A stretch of DNA of 64,000 nt from Bacteroidota bacterium (lineage in GTDB: Bacteria; Bacteroidota; Bacteroidia; 2-12-FULL-35-15), in NCBI GenBank assembly GCA_029237775.1, contig JAQZBR010000003.1, forward strand, positions 124,001 to 188,000. The letters are read 5' to 3'. Every line of letters starts with the position of its first letter. Within the stretch, counting starts at the first letter, position 1. The notes beneath the pieces are model-generated. The model saw only the letters and a program-made list of their open reading frames with translations. It did not search any database and had not been told where the DNA came from. The position numbers were made by a program, and so were the translations under genes. Of this stretch, positions 60,975-64,000 are shown piece after piece.

Positions 60975-63029
60975 ATGAACAATAACATTTTAAAGTTTTC
61001 AGCACTAGCAGCTGTAATTACTATTGCTTCCTGTGGGGATGCAAAAAAGGACGAGCACGCGTCTGTAAAATCAGCCGGTATCGACACAAAGAATATTGAC
61101 AGCACAGTTAAACCAACTGATGATTTTTATCAGTTTGTGAACGGAAACTGGATGAAAAACAATCCAATCCCTGAAACAGAAAGCCGTTGGGGAAGTTTCA
61201 GTGAGCTCGAGGTGCAGAACAAAAATAAACTAAGAACTATTCTTGAAGAGGCTTCTGCAAATAAATCTGCGAAAGCGGGAAGCAACGAACAGAAGATCGG
61301 TGACTTCTACGCTGTGGCGATGGATTCAGTGAAACTGAATAAAGACGGTGTTGCTCCTTTAAAAGATGAGTTCGCAGTTATTGAGAATATTAAAACAACC
61401 GATGATCTTATGAAAGCAGTCGGACACTTCCATACAATCGGGGTAGGTCCGATGTTCGGTGGTTATATCGGACAGGATCCGAAAGTAAGCACCGCTTATA
61501 TCACTCAGTTGTTTCAGGGCGGTATCAGTCTTCCTGACCGCGATTATTATCTGAATAAGGATGAGCGTACACTTGGAATTCAAAAAGCCTATGTAGATCA
61601 CGTTGCAAAAATGTTCGAGCTTCTTGGAGATAAAAAAGACGTTGCTGAAAAAGAGGCGAAGGTTATTTTTAACATCGAGTCAACGCTGGCGAAAGCTTCA
61701 ATGACTAAAGTTGAACTGCGGGACCCTGAAAAACAGTACAATAAAAAGACAAACAAAGAGCTTTCAGAACTTTCTCCAAACCTTAACTGGAATTTATATT
61801 TCACTGAGCTTGGATTGAAAAATGTGGAAAATGTTGTTGTTGGTCAGCCTGAGTTCTTCAAAACACTCAACTCTTCATTGAAATCGGTTTCTATGAACGA
61901 TTGGAAAACATACATGCGTTGGAACCTGATCGATGCTATGGCGAGCAAGCTAAGCGATGATTTCGTGAATGAGCATTTTAACTTCTATGGTAAAACATTA
62001 GTTGGTATCCCTGCTTTGAAACCACGTTGGAAACGTGCGCTTGAAGCAACTGATGCTTCTTTGGGTGATGCACTTGGACAAATCTTTGTTCAGAAACATT
62101 TTACTGAAGAGAGTAAAAAACGTGTGGGTGAAATGGTCGAGAACCTTATCGCTGCTTACAGAGTTCGTATTGACAGCCGTGACTGGATGAGCCCTGAAAC
62201 AAAAAAGGCTGCAAACGGTAAGCTTGACAAAGTAATGAAGAAGATCGGTTACCCTGATAAATGGAAAGATTATTCTTCTCTGGAGATCAACCGTGAATCT
62301 TATGTTCAGAATTATATCCGTGCAAATAAATATGAATTCAATGATATGGCTTCCAAGCTTGGCAAGCCGGTTGACCGCACTGAGTGGGGAATGACTCCTC
62401 CAACTATCAATGCATATTACAATCCTTCAATGAATGAGATCGTTTTTCCTGCAGGAATTATGCAGCCGATCTTCTTTAACCCTGACGCTGATGATGCAGT
62501 GAATTATGGAATAATGGGAGCTGTTATCGGACATGAGCTTACTCATGGATTTGATGACGAAGGTTCTCAGTTCGATGCTGATGGAAATCTGAAGAACTGG
62601 TGGACTGAGCAGGACAAAGCTAACTTCAAGAAAAAAACTGACATGATCGTGAAGCAGTTCAATGATTATATAGCTATCGACAGCATGCACGTTAATGGTG
62701 AGCTGACGCTTGGTGAGAACATCGCGGATCTAGGAGGTTTAACTATTTCTTATTATGCATTCAAAAAATCTCTTGAAGGAAAGCCTGCACCTGAAAAAAT
62801 TGATGGTTTCACTGCAGAGCAGAGATTCTTCATTTCATGGGCTCAAGGTTGGAGAGGAAATATGCGTCCCGAGTTCCTGAGAAACTTAGTGCAGACAAAT
62901 CCTCACTCACCGGGTAACTTCCGTGGAAACGGACCTTTGACAAACATGCAGGAATTCTATGATGCATTTGGTGTTAAGGAAGGTGATAAGATGTATCGTC
63001 CGCAAGTAGAAAGAGCAGAGATCTGGTAA
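60975..63029 (+). CDS. M13 family zinc metallopeptidase lipoprotein (neprilysin/PepO-like)
   Basis: A 684-residue exported peptidase. Start at 60975 gives a lipoprotein signal with lipobox TIASC (an upstream ATG-like start at 60921 adds 18 residues). Zinc site HELTHGFDDEGS at about residues 519-530 and the third ligand in ENIADLGG about 580-587; NAYYNPSMNEIVFPAG precedes the HExxH helix, and the VDRTEWGMTPP and RPEFLRNLVQTNPHSPGNFR segments are family-typical. Degrades small peptides outside the cytoplasm. The C terminus is EIW rather than CxVW, as in many bacterial members. Confidence 0.93.
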   Translation: MNNNILKFSALAAVITIASCGDAKKDEHASVKSAGIDTKNIDSTVKPTDDFYQFVNGNWMKNNPIPETESRWGSFSELEVQNKNKLRTILEEASANKSAKAGSNEQKIGDFYAVAMDSVKLNKDGVAPLKDEFAVIENIKTTDDLMKAVGHFHTIGVGPMFGGYIGQDPKVSTAYITQLFQGGISLPDRDYYLNKDERTLGIQKAYVDHVAKMFELLGDKKDVAEKEAKVIFNIESTLAKASMTKVELRDPEKQYNKKTNKELSELSPNLNWNLYFTELGLKNVENVVVGQPEFFKTLNSSLKSVSMNDWKTYMRWNLIDAMASKLSDDFVNEHFNFYGKTLVGIPALKPRWKRALEATDASLGDALGQIFVQKHFTEESKKRVGEMVENLIAAYRVRIDSRDWMSPETKKAANGKLDKVMKKIGYPDKWKDYSSLEINRESYVQNYIRANKYEFNDMASKLGKPVDRTEWGMTPPTINAYYNPSMNEIVFPAGIMQPIFFNPDADDAVNYGIMGAVIGHELTHGFDDEGSQFDADGNLKNWWTEQDKANFKKKTDMIVKQFNDYIAIDSMHVNGELTLGENIADLGGLTISYYAFKKSLEGKPAPEKIDGFTAEQRFFISWAQGWRGNMRPEFLRNLVQTNPHSPGNFRGNGPLTNMQEFYDAFGVKEGDKMYRPQVERAEIW

Positions 63030-63053
63030 GTTTTTTTGTGATTGATTAGAATT

Positions 63054-63086
63054 CACCCCGGCTCGCAAAGGCCGGGGTGTTTTTTT
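63054..63086 (+). terminator. intrinsic terminator after the M13 peptidase gene
   Basis: CACCCCGGC (63054-63062), loop TCGCAAAG, GCCGGGGTG (63071-63079), then seven T residues (63080-63086). Perfect 9-bp GC-rich stem, 25 bp after the stop. Confidence 0.92.
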
Positions 63087-63217
63087 GCACTGCATTTATT
63101 TGTGCCACGGAATGCTTTTTGGGGAATTTGTTCCATTAAAAGCTTGAATTCGCCACCAGTTCCCTGATCATATGCTATTGGAACAAGGTTTGGAAGGTAT
63201 TTCGAAACTGTATACCA

Positions 63218-64000
63218 ATGGTGCAAAAGACCTCATTAGTAGTAATTAACCGTCTTCTTTTTTTTGTAGTGCTAAGTTGTGCTGTACTATATTTCGGGAA
63301 ACCTATTCTTGTCCCGGTTACTTTTTCAGTCTTCTTTGCAATGCTGTTCACCCCTTTATCTAATAAGCTGGAGCGATTTGGGATCAAACGGATTTTTACC
63401 TCCCTGCTCTCACTTATTATTATAGTGGCGATCGCTTTAGGCATAGGTTGCCTTGTTTTTGTTGAAGCGAAAAGATTAGCTGAGGATTTTCCCGCAATGG
63501 AAAAAAAGGCAGAGCTGTTTATGAATAAATCTCAGGATTATATATCCGCAAAATTAAATGTGCCTGAGAAAAAACAGGATGCACTCATTAATAAACAGCT
63601 ACGCTCTTTTCTTGAATCTTCCGGCTCGTTCTTTAAAGATTTCCTTGCCGGATCGGTTGAGATCTTCGCTTCTGCGGTGATGGTCCTCATTTTTACTTTT
63701 CTGTTTCTCTACCAGCGGGAGAAGTATGAAACTTTTTTTGTCCGGTTAATGAAAGACACTCCGGAGAAAGATGCAAAAAAATTAATTGATAATATCAGCA
63801 CAGTTGCTCAAAGTTACCTTACGGGCAGAGTTCTTTCCGTGATCATATTTACAATATTGTTCTCGATTGGTTTTCTGATCATTGGATTGAAAAGTGCTTT
63901 TTTGCTTGCATTTATTGCCGCGCTGTTAACGATAATTCCATATGTGGGATCTATTATCGGAGGATTGTTCCCATTTGCAGTGGCGCTGGTTACGAGCGAC
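63218..64000 (+). CDS. AI-2E family transporter (truncated by window end)
   Basis: The reading frame opens at an ATG at 63218 and is still open at the last base (261 codons). It has a first hydrophobic segment LLFFVVLSCAVLYFGKPILV, PVTFSVFFAMLFTPLSNKLE, and later YLTGRVLSVIIFTILFSIGF and AFLLAFIAALLTIIPYVGSI, with IPYVGSIIGG being the AI-2E family's hallmark. These are polytopic exporters or channels (some move quorum signals, most are unassigned). The C terminus is missing. Confidence 0.85.
   Translation, partial: MVQKTSLVVINRLLFFVVLSCAVLYFGKPILVPVTFSVFFAMLFTPLSNKLERFGIKRIFTSLLSLIIIVAIALGIGCLVFVEAKRLAEDFPAMEKKAELFMNKSQDYISAKLNVPEKKQDALINKQLRSFLESSGSFFKDFLAGSVEIFASAVMVLIFTFLFLYQREKYETFFVRLMKDTPEKDAKKLIDNISTVAQSYLTGRVLSVIIFTILFSIGFLIIGLKSAFLLAFIAALLTIIPYVGSIIGGLFPFAVALVTSD

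Overview
The window comes from the chromosome of an AT-rich Bacteroidota bacterium. The signs are type IX secretion system (T9SS) cargo with both type A and type B C-terminal sorting domains, SprB-type repeats, a PorP/SprF-family partner, PorE-like TPR/propeller proteins, a PafA-type alkaline phosphatase, and several TAnnTTTG -7 promoter elements. There is no prophage, CRISPR array, rRNA or tRNA that I can see. Most of the window is tightly packed housekeeping and cell-surface genes.

Layout. 1-7.9 kb (+): hpt, adk with a very long lysine/alanine-rich tail, obg, a PAP2 phosphatase, a CrcB fluoride channel, two exported phosphoesterases and an MFS transporter. 7.9-10.4 kb (-): GNAT-like protein, FMN reductase, threonine aldolase, O-methyltransferase. 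10.7-16.6 kb: two PorE-like TPR + PD40 propeller proteins ending in SPOR-like domains, split by an oppositely oriented ywbE-like gene, then a fructosamine kinase. 16.6-21.8 kb (-): a type A T9SS protein, a TMTC-like membrane protein and a long-chain acyl-CoA ligase. 22-28.5 kb (+): a nitronate monooxygenase-like protein, a probable small RNA locus, a double-AAA ATPase, and a run of small proteins (NTF2-like, SRPBCC, DUF1801 twice, DUF1697). 28.5-36.9 kb (-): CAP protein, outer-membrane barrel, GxxExxY protein, amidohydrolase lipoprotein, SDR, amino-acid permease, polytopic membrane protein, TlpA-like thioredoxin. 37-42.3 kb (+): purL, TPR protein, mini type B T9SS protein, PorP/SprF, mtgA. 42.3-48.8 kb (-): a 2158-residue SprB/PKD surface protein. 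49-64 kb: TonB-dependent receptor, Nudix hydrolase, LRR protein, a T9SS-secreted chitinase/peptidoglycan amidase pair, fumarylacetoacetase, M13 metallopeptidase lipoprotein and a truncated AI-2E family transporter.

Most notable: a family of short inverted-repeat elements with the core ACCAC(G/T)(G/A)AGGCAC occurs at four places. One copy (29860-30358) encloses a GxxExxY (PD-(D/E)XK-like) gene. Its two repeat ends run into the neighbouring reading frames: one supplies the start codon and signal-peptide n-region of an outer-membrane protein, the other supplies the last codons and stop of an amidohydrolase. A second, gene-less copy (about 32001-32092) supplies the start codon and n-region of that amidohydrolase's lipoprotein signal. 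A third, 152 bp and MITE-like, lies in the fahA/M13 peptidase divergent promoter region. A half copy lies in the probable leader of the acyl-CoA ligase. This reads as a mobile family whose ends are readily used as coding sequence for exported proteins.

Other points: two unrelated proteins (adenylate kinase and a DUF1801 protein) end in nearly the same histone-H1-like cassette; PorE-like proteins here appear to have exchanged the OmpA-type peptidoglycan-binding domain for SPOR-like domains; the chitinase and the amidase share a module of about 600 residues; and a promoter-hairpin-terminator unit at 23148-23263 looks like an undescribed small RNA.
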